DNA of 17,719 nt from Gammaproteobacteria bacterium (GCA_016762995.1 JAESUT010000070.1:4819-22537); one strand, 5' to 3'. Shown: positions 10,601 through 17,472, numbered from the stretch's first letter. A program made the numbers and translations. The notes: generated from the letters alone by a model not told the origin.

Positions 10601-11165
10601 AAGTGGCCACATGCAGAAGATCGGCTTCTCTCTCTACACCGAGATGTTGGAACAAGCAGTTGCCGCAATCAAATCGGGCCGCCGCCCGGATCTAGATCTA
10701 GACTACGACAAGTCCGTTGAAATCAATTTGCGCATACCCGCATTGATACCAGAAAATTATCTTCCAGACGTGCATCTCCGCCTTATCATGTACAAGCGAA
10801 TATCCGCCTCTCTCGATGGCAACGACCTGCGGGAACTTCAAGTGGAGATGATTGATCGCTTCGGCCTATTGCCAGAACCATTAAAGCTATTGTTTCGCGT
10901 TACACAACTGAAATTGAAAGCGGAAAAATACGGCATTAAAAAAATCGATGCGAACGCGAACACAGGCCGCATCGAGTTCAAGACACAGACACCGATAGAT
11001 CCTCTGTCTCTTGTACAGATGATTCAGAGCGACCCGCAGACCTACAAGCTTGGCGGCGCCAACAGCCTGCAATTCACGCACAATTGCGTTGAGGCCACCG
11101 ATAAACTGGACTTCATCAGCGAATTACTGGATAACTTCAAACTTGTAAAACCCAAGGCGGCCTAA
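7698..11165 (+). CDS. mfd: Transcription-repair coupling factor Mfd
   Basis: Mfd removes RNA polymerase stalled at DNA damage and recruits UvrA for transcription-coupled repair. From the ATG at 7698 it has 1155 residues, close to the 1148 of E. coli. The frame is open 27 codons further, to a TTG at 7617, but that start overlaps the likely promoter and the extra peptide is not Mfd-like. Domains in order: UvrB-like N-terminal module that binds UvrA (about 1-330); linker domain; RNA polymerase interaction domain beginning at IGDAVVHLDHGVGRYRGL (G485); motor with Walker A GDVGFGKT (K639), DEEH box (734-737), TATPIPRT, and the translocation segment ETGIDIPSANT ... QLHQLRGRVGRS; and the C-terminal TRCF domain that masks UvrA binding. 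All helicase motifs are intact. It is divergent from gap and followed 12 bases later by csiV. Confidence 0.98.
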   Translation: MATIYNPPLPQDSHFASHWQQTFGCATSLALANAAANSEGPLLLICKDNESVERLKRELHYFCSKLPNRAVPLQVLSLPDWETLPYDNFSPHQDIVSDRLSALYHLPDLQQGILVTSIGSLMHKLPPKKYIRGNSLDLAVGQQLSIQDMRAQLVDAGYQAVDSVFEHGEFAVRGSILDIYPMGSRVPYRIDLLDDEIETLRIFNPETQRSDQRIEKIRLLPGREYPLDAKGITAFRSNFREKFDIDLRQCPIYQDVSDGISSPGLEYYLALFYQRLDSLFDFLPPNTTCCKIGDLASAGQNFWQDIQRRYEDRQIDHHRPILPPADIFLTIDTVLAELKQFKQISFASGSSAVSLQSLPLPELSSDAKLKTPFAAVEQFIEQNPRHRILFCAESAGRRETLLEVLKQIQIRPTQFEHLQDFVDSTSSCGMIVAPLDQGLWLEDKKLLLITEAQLFGNRIAQRRRRNKKQSDTDFIIKSLTELSIGDAVVHLDHGVGRYRGLQTINTDGQDTEFLTLEYANAAKLYVPVLSLHLISRYGGAEQETAPLNHLGSDQWQKTKRKAAEKIRDVAVELLDIYAQREAKKGYKYSWSAEEYAKFAASFPFEETPDQESAIEAVLDDMKNGRSMDRLICGDVGFGKTEVAIRATFVAVQNNKQVAMLVPTTLLAQQHYESFKDRFADWPIVVEVISRFKSASEQTETLKRVAAGKVDVLIGTHKLLHGDIDYSNLGMLIIDEEHRFGVRQKEKLKSIRANVDILTLTATPIPRTLNMALAGIRDLSLIVTPPARRLSVKTFVRQEQDSLILEAVSRELLRGGQVFYLHNEVKSIENTAEHLRTLVPTARICVAHGQMPERNLEKVMADFYHKRYNILVCTTIIETGIDIPSANTIIIHRADKFGLAQLHQLRGRVGRSHHQAYAYLLLPNDAKLSADASKRIEAIQSASTLGAGFTLASHDLEIRGAGELLGDEQSGHMQKIGFSLYTEMLEQAVAAIKSGRRPDLDLDYDKSVEINLRIPALIPENYLPDVHLRLIMYKRISASLDGNDLRELQVEMIDRFGLLPEPLKLLFRVTQLKLKAEKYGIKKIDANANTGRIEFKTQTPIDPLSLVQMIQSDPQTYKLGGANSLQFTHNCVEATDKLDFISELLDNFKLVKPKAA

Positions 11166-11177
11166 GCTAACCTCTTC

Positions 11178-12170
11178 ATGCAGCACTTGCCAAACAAGTA
11201 TCCTCCTCTTTCAATTGCACCCGCGATAATGTCGACACTGTCTGCTGCGCTGCTGTCTGCCCTACTGCTTGCAATTTCCACCTCGGCACAGGGCCAGACA
11301 TCCCAGCGCTGGTTTCAGATCGAAGTTTCCATCTTTAGCAACGAGTCATTAGCCGATAAAGACGAAGAATTTTGGCAGGCTGAGCACAGCGAGCTCAGTT
11401 ACCCAGACCCACTACGCAGACTCGATCAGCTTAGCGATCTACTAATTACCGACCAAATGATTGCCGGTGCGACTAGCGAATCTTCGCCGTTGAATTCTCT
11501 CGCCAGATTAGAAGAAGCACCCATTGAACTCGACGCAGAAGCATTGGCAGCGAGTGAGCGAGCCGAACAGCTCATTCAGGTACTAGCCACTGGGCCGCAG
11601 CTTGCTCGTCCCGAAGGTGAATTCAAGTTCCTCGATTTATTAAGAGACTCTCACGTGCAACTGCGTCCGCAGGACAGCGATTTTCAACAGACTAATCGTG
11701 CACTGGAGCGCTCATCAGAACATCGGCTCCTGTTTCACGGACTCTGGCGCGAATCGGTTGCCGACCCAAGAGATGCGATACCTTTGTATGTTCAAGGCGG
11801 GCTGCTCTATAACGATCAACACGAACTGCAAGGATCAATCACTTTACGATTTAATGACAATAGGGACCGCATCGTCATCGATAGCAATCTGTGGTTGATC
11901 GAATACAGCGCGGTGGCCGATCTTGAAAGCGAATGGCAACTACCGGCGATTCCGGAAACGGTAAAAACAGATTTGGACTTGTTAGCTAGAAACGGACAGA
12001 ACTTACGGGCTGGGATCAATCGTGTTTTTCATATGGAGCAAAGTCGAGAAATGCGCAGCGCGGAGTTTCATTATATCGACCATCCTGCAATGGGCATTGT
12101 CATACAAGTAGAGCCCTACGAGCCACCGCCTCTTCCCCTGCCTGAATTCGATTTTGAAGAGGCGAACTAG
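11178..12170 (+). CDS. csiV: CsiV-family periplasmic protein
   Basis: The product has 330 residues. The gene follows mfd by 12 bases, the place occupied by the CsiV-like gene in Pseudomonas and Vibrio. In Vibrio cholerae CsiV is a periplasmic protein that works with LpoA to activate the peptidoglycan synthase PBP1A; that role is carried over by family, not shown here. A signal peptide is visible in STLSAALLSALLLAISTSAQG, cleaved probably before residue 40, followed by the family's opening strand RWFQIEVSIFSNESL and later HRLLFHGLWRES, the conserved W-rich block of CsiV proteins, and GSITLRFNDNRDRIVIDSNLWLIEY. The ATG at 11178 gives an unusually long 17-residue lead before the signal core; the ATG at 11229 (313 residues) gives a tidier signal peptide. 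Neither has a strong ribosome-binding site. The acidic tail ends in FDFEEAN. Confidence 0.82.
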   Translation: MQHLPNKYPPLSIAPAIMSTLSAALLSALLLAISTSAQGQTSQRWFQIEVSIFSNESLADKDEEFWQAEHSELSYPDPLRRLDQLSDLLITDQMIAGATSESSPLNSLARLEEAPIELDAEALAASERAEQLIQVLATGPQLARPEGEFKFLDLLRDSHVQLRPQDSDFQQTNRALERSSEHRLLFHGLWRESVADPRDAIPLYVQGGLLYNDQHELQGSITLRFNDNRDRIVIDSNLWLIEYSAVADLESEWQLPAIPETVKTDLDLLARNGQNLRAGINRVFHMEQSREMRSAEFHYIDHPAMGIVIQVEPYEPPPLPLPEFDFEEAN

Positions 12171-12201
12171 CGCAGTTTCTACGCTAACTCTTACCCTTAC
12201 T

Positions 12202-12954
12202 CTAACTCTGCCGCACGATTTCGGTAATCACGGCGGAGACAAAGTCCATGCCGCTCTCTAACACTTTATGTATGTCTTCGAGAGTAATGGCCTCCTCCGA
12301 CAGACCAGCCGCCCGATTCACGGATAGCGCTAGAGATGCATATTCAATTCCCAGCTCGCGAGCTAACGAGGCTTCCGGCATGCCGGTCATGCCGACCATG
12401 TCACAACCATCCTGCGCCAAGCGCCGAATCTCTGCAGCGGTCTCTAGCCTCGGCCCCTGTGTGCAGGCATAGGTACCGCCAGCCAAGACTTCGCAGCGCG
12501 TTTTCGAGGATGAGTTGACCGCTACCGTGGCTTGCAAGATACGCTGGCGAATAGTTTCGCTATAAGGATTGCTAAAATCGATGTGATGCACCGCCTTCAG
12601 CTTACCGTCGTAGAACGAGACATCGCGTGAATAGCTGTAGTCGATTAATTGATCAGGTACAGCAACAGACCCCGGCAGTAAATCGCCGTGAATGGCGCCC
12701 ACCGCATTAATTGCGACGATCTCAGTAACACCCAAATCCGCAAGCGCCGCTATATTCGCGCGGTAATTAATTTCATGAGGCGGGATCTTGTGACCAGCGC
12801 CGTGACGCGCCAAGAAGACAAACTCCTTATCGCCGCTGCCAACTCGCTGGAAGCGTACCTTACTGCGGGCGTAGGGCGTCTTTAGAGCAAGTTTTTCTAG
12901 CTGCTCGAAGCCCTCCAGTTCTGACAGGCCGGTACCACCAATTATCGCTAACAT
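12202..12954 (-). CDS. Methylthioinosine/purine nucleoside phosphorylase (MTIP type)
   Basis: The protein has 250 residues from the ATG at 12954. The frame is open further, to 13011, but MLAIIGGTGLSELEGF is the classic start of the family and a modest TTGAGAT site precedes it. Visible motifs: phosphate-binding GGTG (6-9), RHG (50-52), IPPHEINYRAN (57-67), TYACTQGPRLETAAEI, and VGMTGMPEA (187-195). At the base-recognition position N213 (in SVNRAAG) stands where adenosine-preferring MTAP has aspartate (TDYD in the human enzyme), which predicts 6-oxopurine use, as in the P. aeruginosa 5'-methylthioinosine phosphorylase that lies in the same gene context. The reaction would be methylthioinosine plus phosphate to hypoxanthine plus methylthioribose-1-phosphate, in methylthioadenosine salvage. 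Its 3' end is 31 bases from csiV, convergent, with no clear terminator between them. Confidence 0.9.
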   Translation of the reverse strand: MLAIIGGTGLSELEGFEQLEKLALKTPYARSKVRFQRVGSGDKEFVFLARHGAGHKIPPHEINYRANIAALADLGVTEIVAINAVGAIHGDLLPGSVAVPDQLIDYSYSRDVSFYDGKLKAVHHIDFSNPYSETIRQRILQATVAVNSSSKTRCEVLAGGTYACTQGPRLETAAEIRRLAQDGCDMVGMTGMPEASLARELGIEYASLALSVNRAAGLSEEAITLEDIHKVLESGMDFVSAVITEIVRQS

Positions 12955-13451
12955 GACAAATCTCAATTGAATTTGGGCTGAGAACATACGACACCTGCCT
13001 AGCCAAGGCAAATACAGATCGTATTAAAGAAGGAAGCGAAGACTGTCGAATAGAAAATGCAGTAAAATATCGAGGGAAAGCTACATAACCAGAGGAAACA
13101 TTCTGCGAGGTTTGCATCCTCTGGCCCGGTAATCGAGCTCTAGGCGAGCCAACTAAGACTTGGCGAAGACTGGTTTATCGGTAGCTTCCCTATTATTCAT
13201 AAAACTTGATGATTTTCCAAACCTCAAATAGCACTTACTAGTAGAAATGCTATACACATCACAAAATGCCCGCTTCTCTTGCCACAAAAGCGACCGTGAC
13301 TGCCTCAGCAGGACCTAAGATGGAGGCTACGGCATGGCGATATGCCTCAGCAAATGCCACCAAGCGGCCGAAACAAACGCCGTTCGCGTACCTCAGATAA
13401 GCTGTACAATAGGACCCTTCGTAAAAGACTCACGAGACCTATACTAAAGCG
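12955..13451. other. Gene-free interval of about 500 bases with several inverted repeats
   Basis: No believable coding frame crosses this divergent gap between the phosphorylase and the FkbM gene. Structures seen: an 8-bp perfect stem CCAGAGGA/TCCTCTGG (13089-13096 with 13117-13124, 20-base loop); a shorter GCCAA/TTGGC stem just downstream; a 10-bp direct repeat TGCCTCAGCA (13301-13310 and 13343-13352); and a GAGGC at 13323-13327 that can pair with the GCCTC in either copy. A TACAAT at 13405-13410 could be a -10 for the FkbM gene, with no clear -35. I see no tRNA or known riboswitch. Confidence 0.5.
12983..13011 (-). promoter_or_regulatory. Possible promoter of the phosphorylase gene
   Basis: The minus strand has TTGCCT (13006-13011) and TATGTT (12983-12988) separated by exactly 17 bases, each matching sigma70 consensus at four of six positions. 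It sits about 28 bases upstream of the ATG at 12954, so the leader would be about 20 bases. It is plausible but not strong, and it supports the shorter start, since the longer frame would begin at the -35. Confidence 0.35.
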
Positions 13452-14402
13452 ATGAACCTACAGCACAGAATTTTTCGATTCGCTTGGAATCAAAGATGGA
13501 TCGATCTCCGCCATAAGAAAGCCATTTACAAGAAGCTGTGTAGCTATGGCGATGTACCGGATGCGCCTTTTTCCGCCGATTTTTTTGGCCTTCAGTATGA
13601 GGGAAACCTCAACAACAGTGTCGAGTTCGCCCTTTTCTATATGGGCGCATTTGAAAAGCCTCTACTGTTCTTCCTTCGCGATACGATGCAACTCCTGAGG
13701 CAGTCAACGAACGGGTCGAGACAGAGCTTCTTCGACATAGGTGCAAATATAGGACAGCACTCATTATTCATGTCCCTACATGCGGACCAGGTGCACGCAT
13801 TCGAGCCTTACTGTGTCGTCAGCCAGAAACTCGAACGTCATATCGAACTCAATGAAATTGGCAATATTCAGCTACACAAAGTCGGCCTCAGCAATCAGCA
13901 AGAAGAATTAGATTTCTATGCGCCAACGGGGCGCAATCAGGGTATCGGCTCCTTCGACGCTGGCACCGTTAGCAAAGGCAACAAGAAGCTAGGTAAGCTG
14001 GCCTTGGTTCGCGGCGATGACTATCTGGCACAGAACAAACTGCAGGATATCGCTCTGCTCAAGATTGATGTCGAGGGTTTCGAAAAAAACGTCGTTACAG
14101 GCTTGCGAGAAACACTAGAAAAGTCGCGTCCTGTCATAGTCGTTGAAGTCACCTACGGCAACTCCCTCTCCTTTGCCTCTTTCGATGAACTGAAAGCCGC
14201 ACTGCCCACAGATTACCTACTGTTCCGGTTCAACAACCGCAAGGCAGACGGCAGCAAGGCAAGGCGTCGTGGAGCCAAGGCAAAGCGTAGCGGCAACTAT
14301 GAGCTTATCCCTTTTGATGAATGGCGCATTTCCGGGCAGGACGATGTCATTGCCTGTCCGAAAGAGAAGCTAGGCCAGCTTCCTCGCAAAAACCCTCCCT
14401 AA
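13452..14402 (+). CDS. FkbM-family SAM-dependent methyltransferase
   Basis: The protein has 316 residues, has no signal peptide or membrane segment, and starts at the ATG at 13452. SAM-binding motif I is FFDIGANIGQHS (D95, G97, N99), the acidic residue ending the second strand is E118 in HAFEPY, and the FkbM-typical LLKIDVEGFE (203-210) and IVVEV complete the Rossmann-like core. FkbM enzymes O-methylate sugars, polyketides and other small or polymeric substrates; here no partner gene (glycosyltransferase, polyketide synthase) is adjacent, so the substrate is unknown. Near the C-terminus (about 262-281) is a very basic tract made of two imperfect 21-base tandem units (14253-14273, 14274-14294) encoding SKARRRG and AKAKRSG. 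The gene stands alone, convergent with the oxygenase gene downstream. Confidence 0.88.
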   Translation: MNLQHRIFRFAWNQRWIDLRHKKAIYKKLCSYGDVPDAPFSADFFGLQYEGNLNNSVEFALFYMGAFEKPLLFFLRDTMQLLRQSTNGSRQSFFDIGANIGQHSLFMSLHADQVHAFEPYCVVSQKLERHIELNEIGNIQLHKVGLSNQQEELDFYAPTGRNQGIGSFDAGTVSKGNKKLGKLALVRGDDYLAQNKLQDIALLKIDVEGFEKNVVTGLRETLEKSRPVIVVEVTYGNSLSFASFDELKAALPTDYLLFRFNNRKADGSKARRRGAKAKRSGNYELIPFDEWRISGQDDVIACPKEKLGQLPRKNPP

Positions 14403-14600
14403 TACCCGCAAAGCTGGGCGCGAATTTTGGGCGAAAAAAAGGCCTAGCACTAAGAATTCAATCCTAACCTAAGCCTTTTCAACATGTTCTTGCTTAAACT
14501 ATCGGTGTTGCTATAGGTATCTTTAGTAAATTATTGTTTTATAAGTAATTTTACCTACAAGACAAACCGGACTAAAACCAAAGTTAAAGACACTTAGCTG
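14403..14600. other. Convergent intergenic region with weak terminator-like repeats
   Basis: This AT-rich stretch lies between the 3' ends of the FkbM gene and the oxygenase gene. An inverted repeat AAAAGGC (about 14437) with GCCTTTT (about 14474), with a further TAG/CTA pairing inside, could act as a bidirectional terminator, but the loop is long. A second weak AT-rich dyad lies at about 14526-14554. No coding frame is credible. Confidence 0.3.
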
Positions 14601-15221
14601 TCATCCAATGCTTATCTTTAGGGAGTTAGAGAACCCCTCCCGGCCTAACTCTCCGGAGAAAAAGCTATTAAAGGATAGGCTGATACGACTAATGTCCTCC
14701 GCCACTTCTTGCACGCCATGATGCACATTCGACGGAAACAGCAGAATGTCGCCAATCGCGGTTTTAATGAAGTACTTGTAGGCGTTGTAATAGGTGTCGG
14801 CGTTGCGCAGCAACTCGTACCAGATCATGTCTTCGTTGCGGTAGAAGTTGATGCCGTCATTCCCGGCGAGGTTGATATAAAGAACTCCGCTGACTACGCT
14901 ATTTGGATGCACGTGACTGTGATGGGACTCCCCGCGGCGTGACAACGTCAGCCAGGACTGCGTAATCTGCAGGCTCACATCGTTCGACGAGTTATATATC
15001 TTCGCAAAATAGTCATCTAAACAGGCTTGTAACACGGCTCGAATGGCGGACATTTCCTCACAAGCCAAAATATTCTTATTCTTAGATGAATGATTCGTGA
15101 TCGCACGAACCGGCTCGCCCAGCTCGCTCTGAATAAACGCTAATTCGGCTTCAGATAAAACCCTTCCAAGTTGCGACCTGTACAAAGGTGTCGCAAACAA
15201 ATTCATTACTGCCGATTCCAT
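14601..15221 (-). CDS. 2OG-Fe(II) oxygenase-like protein (PF13759/TIGR02466 type)
   Basis: The product has 206 residues from the ATG at 15221, chosen because AAGGGAGA lies just upstream as a good ribosome-binding site; an ATG at 15239 is in frame but would place that site inside the gene. The layout matches the family of small putative 2-oxoglutarate/iron oxygenases: N-terminal MNLFATPLYRSQL, then the double-stranded beta-helix core with H101/H103/H105 in HSHVHPNSVVSGVLYI, GDILLFPSNVHHGV with the distal histidine H167 or H168, and R179 with SLSFN as the likely 2-oxoglutarate arginine segment. The exact iron ligands cannot be fixed by eye. Relatives often act on amino-acid side chains or remain uncharacterised; the substrate is unknown. 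It lies 66 bases after ycaQ on the same strand and could be co-transcribed or use its own promoter. Confidence 0.8.
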   Translation of the reverse strand: MESAVMNLFATPLYRSQLGRVLSEAELAFIQSELGEPVRAITNHSSKNKNILACEEMSAIRAVLQACLDDYFAKIYNSSNDVSLQITQSWLTLSRRGESHHSHVHPNSVVSGVLYINLAGNDGINFYRNEDMIWYELLRNADTYYNAYKYFIKTAIGDILLFPSNVHHGVQEVAEDISRISLSFNSFFSGELGREGFSNSLKISIG

Positions 15222-15263
15222 ATATTCTCCCTTACACACTTCAACACCGAGGAAACTTGAGGC

Positions 15264-15272
15264 TGTATAGCA
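15264..15272 (-). promoter_or_regulatory. Possible extended -10 for the oxygenase gene
   Basis: The minus strand reads TGCTATACA, an extended -10 (TG-N-TATACA), in the 66-base gap between the ycaQ stop and the oxygenase start. The -35 position falls in the end of ycaQ and is poor. If real, the leader is about 37 bases. Confidence 0.28.
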
Positions 15273-15287
15273 TATTGCATCATGGCT

Positions 15288-16442
15288 CTATTCGGCCTGT
15301 TTAATAGAATGAATCTCTACAGTAGTGCAACCGTCAAATTTTGCGAAGCGCTCGAGCTCGGCTCGCAACGCTGTCAGAAAAGCTTTTCTGTTCCTGATAC
15401 TGCGCTCAAGGTACAGATTCATCACATGGAAAACGCCCGTCTTCCTGTCTGCCTTCGCATCGAGTCGCGCAACGAATCGATTACCGCGCAAGACCGGCAA
15501 ACAGAAATACCCGTACTTGCGTTTCGCCTTAGGAACATAACACTCGATCTGATAGTCGAAGCCGAAGAGTGAGGCTAGACGTTTACGTTGAATAACGGCA
15601 TTGTCGAATGGCGACAGAATTCGCAACCTAGGCTTGGGCAGGCCTTGTTCGATAACGTCCAAGGATTTCGGTGTTGCATAATAAGTCTGGCCAGTAACTT
15701 CTAGCTTCAAGAGCATGCCTGCTTCAACTAAATCGGCCACTGTCTGAGACATCTGTTTGCCCAGCCCCTTACGCAGATAGGTCAACTCTGCAATCTGAGC
15801 TAGGCCGTGCGAGCGTAGATAGCTCCCTATCAAATGACCACACAACTCCTCGACTGTCGGCGTGCTGACATCGACATTACTAGGCAGCACGCGCTCACGC
15901 AGATCGTAAACTTTGTGAAAATTATTGCGGCGAGAAACCATCAGCTCACCCTCCATGAAGAGTTGTTCCAGCGCTATCTTTGAGGGAGAGCGCGCCCACA
16001 TGGCATCGCTGCTTTTCTTATCTTTAAAATCCTTCGCGGATAAGGGCCCCTCCTCACGAATACGCTTCAGAACCCTCCTCACCTGCTTACGGTCTTTCGG
16101 ATACCAATGGGTATCGCCTGAGGCAATACGCTGCATCATCGGCAAGGAGTAGCGGTAGTCCCTCATCGGCAAGATAGCTAACGCATGAGCCCAATGCTCG
16201 AATACGGCCCCCTGTTCCTGCAACAGGTCGATATCGGTAGCCTTGAAAGCAGAGACTCGATTCCAGAGTGTATGAATATGCGCCCTAGCGACGACTGAGA
16301 GCGTATCGATCTGCACATAGCCTAGGTGCTCGATAACCTTCAGCGTCGCGTCTAGGCCGCTGCCAAACGTGCGCCGGCTAGCTAGACCTTGCCGCGCCAA
16401 AACAAGTCGGCGCGCATCACTTGGAGAAATGGATTCAATCAT
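15288..16442 (-). CDS. ycaQ: YcaQ/AlkX-type winged-helix DNA glycosylase
   Basis: The protein has 384 residues and belongs to the HTH_42 family. E. coli YcaQ (AlkX) and Streptomyces AlkZ unhook DNA interstrand crosslinks and remove N7-alkylated purines. The catalytic QxD signature is intact as Q44-I45-D46 in GYVQIDTLSVVARAHIHTLW; YcaQ-type enzymes have QxD, AlkZ types QxQ. Other matching blocks are VFEHWAHALAILPMRDYRYSL, the winged-helix repeats through RVLKRIREEGPLSAKDF, LRSHGLAQIAELTYLRKGL, LSPFDNAVIQRKRLASLFGFDY and the C-terminal YFCLPVLRGNRFVARLDAKAD. The ATG at 16442 gives a normal length. It is the middle gene of a minus-strand set, 68 bases after the cupin-like gene. The likely role is broad protection from bifunctional alkylating agents. 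Confidence 0.92.
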   Translation of the reverse strand: MIESISPSDARRLVLARQGLASRRTFGSGLDATLKVIEHLGYVQIDTLSVVARAHIHTLWNRVSAFKATDIDLLQEQGAVFEHWAHALAILPMRDYRYSLPMMQRIASGDTHWYPKDRKQVRRVLKRIREEGPLSAKDFKDKKSSDAMWARSPSKIALEQLFMEGELMVSRRNNFHKVYDLRERVLPSNVDVSTPTVEELCGHLIGSYLRSHGLAQIAELTYLRKGLGKQMSQTVADLVEAGMLLKLEVTGQTYYATPKSLDVIEQGLPKPRLRILSPFDNAVIQRKRLASLFGFDYQIECYVPKAKRKYGYFCLPVLRGNRFVARLDAKADRKTGVFHVMNLYLERSIRNRKAFLTALRAELERFAKFDGCTTVEIHSIKQAE

Positions 16443-16510
16443 CGGAACGAGTGAGGCCTACGCGAGGTCAGAACAGAGGATAGGAAAAGGCACTGTGATC
16501 AATGAATCGA

Positions 16511-17266
16511 TTAGAACCTGCCCTCGTTGATTACGACAGCTGTAGCAATACTACCGACATTTCGAACTTTGTAAGACTGCCGCGCCTTACGCCATGCCCA
16601 GCTTCCGGGATGGTCGAGCTCATCGATGACTTCGTCATCTCTAGTTACTTGCAGCAAACCATCGACGACCTGAACGACCACGCTCGGTAGCTTATGCAGC
16701 TGAACTTCGGTTTCTTCTCCCGGAGCCAGCTCAACACGATAGGATCTAAACCATGCATTTTCGAGCTCAGGCTCGCCGCTTAATCCTTCCGGTCTATCGG
16801 ACTCTAGATCAAAATTTCCTGCACTGTCATTCACCAAGGCAATGATGCGAAATAGACCCGGACCCGCGTTCGGCACCTTGTGCGTTATAGCCTCGTTCGC
16901 GTAGTCGATATTACTGCCGATTTGACCATCGCGCGGGCCATCGGCCATGCTGATATAAGTCAGCATGATAGGCTGGTCATGAACATGAGGCAGAGAGACA
17001 TCGCCGGGATTAATCTGCACATCCAATAAGTAGAGGTCCCCCTCCCTGTGTACTGTTCTGTGTCTTGGCTCTTGGAGTAAATGCACGATACGCTCGCCAG
17101 CGAACTCGTTTTCTTCAGCAGCGAATAGCGTTGAAGCCGGGCTGAGGCTTACCACGAAGAAGAGAAGTATGGCCAGAATGAAGAAGGTCGCGCGCAACCG
17201 TGGGAGCGGGTCATTTTGTGCTAGCGACTCTACGGCAATAGGTTGTCGAGGCTGCTTGTTCTTCAT
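16511..17266 (-). CDS. Secreted or membrane-anchored cupin-like protein, function unknown
   Basis: The protein has 251 residues; I do not recognise a named family. A polar, basic-containing N-terminus of about 25 residues precedes one hydrophobic helix (about 26-42, FFILAILLFFVVSLS) and STLFAAEE, so it is either an atypically long signal peptide cut near residue 50 or an N-terminal anchor; the rest would be periplasmic. Two similar beta-rich halves suggest a bicupin: the first has LLDVQINPGDVSLPHVHDQP (H94, H96 as a possible metal pair), the second ELAPGEETEVQLHKLPSVVVQVVDGLLQV, with a single histidine, followed by PGSWAWRKARQSYKVRN. The ATG at 17266 is preceded by GAGAGAA as a fair ribosome-binding site. 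It leads the minus-strand set with ycaQ and the oxygenase; a functional link is unproven. Confidence 0.6.
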   Translation of the reverse strand: MKNKQPRQPIAVESLAQNDPLPRLRATFFILAILLFFVVSLSPASTLFAAEENEFAGERIVHLLQEPRHRTVHREGDLYLLDVQINPGDVSLPHVHDQPIMLTYISMADGPRDGQIGSNIDYANEAITHKVPNAGPGLFRIIALVNDSAGNFDLESDRPEGLSGEPELENAWFRSYRVELAPGEETEVQLHKLPSVVVQVVDGLLQVTRDDEVIDELDHPGSWAWRKARQSYKVRNVGSIATAVVINEGRF

Positions 17267-17331
17267 TTCATTCTCTCTGCGGCTAATTAATGCTTTGAAG
17301 CGAAGAAGCTACTCCTTCTTTCAGGGATTTG

Positions 17332-17472
17332 CTAGAGCTTGGAGCATTGATTGGCTTTGATGTAATAGCTGGCCAGGACTTCTCCGTCGACCTTGGCGAC
17401 ATAGGTGACATAGGTGACATAGGTGACATAGGTGACATAGGTGCGAACAGGGGTTTCCATCCAGGCTTTTTT
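17332..17472 (-). pseudogene. GNAT acetyltransferase fragment with repeat expansion
   Basis: Read on the minus strand, KAWMETPVRTYV, then the repeat, then AKVDGEVLASYYIKANQ resembles the central strands of GNAT N-acetyltransferases (typically YVAEVDGE-xx-GTYYLKPNQ). After KANQ the frame gives CSKL and stops at 17332, so the acetyl-CoA-binding second half (the R/Q-x-x-G-x-G/A loop) is absent, and upstream there is no GNAT-like N-terminus before a stop at 17566-17568. It is therefore a remnant, not a working enzyme. The family assignment rests on about 25 residues outside the repeat. Confidence 0.5.
17398..17442 (-). repeat. Five perfect 9-bp tandem repeats
   Basis: The unit ACCTATGTC (minus strand) is repeated five times without mismatch, 45 bp in all, followed by the near-unit GCCAAGGTC. 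In the frame of the GNAT fragment it encodes Thr-Tyr-Val five times, where an intact protein would have a single TYV. Because the unit is a multiple of three, gain or loss of copies would not shift the frame. Confidence 0.95.

Noticed and set aside
12955..13011. Upstream start of the phosphorylase adding 19 residues
   Set aside because: The family starts at the MLAIIGGTG motif, and the longer start would overlap the likely promoter elements.
13081..13170. tRNA-like or riboswitch-like fold in the gap before the FkbM gene
   Set aside because: The stems do not form a cloverleaf, there is no TTCGA-type T-loop in place, and no known riboswitch core was recognised.
13452..17266. Genomic island or new defence system in the right half
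   Set aside because: No integrase, transposase, tRNA attachment site or nuclease/helicase defence module is present; the genes are ordinary housekeeping-type or single-enzyme families.
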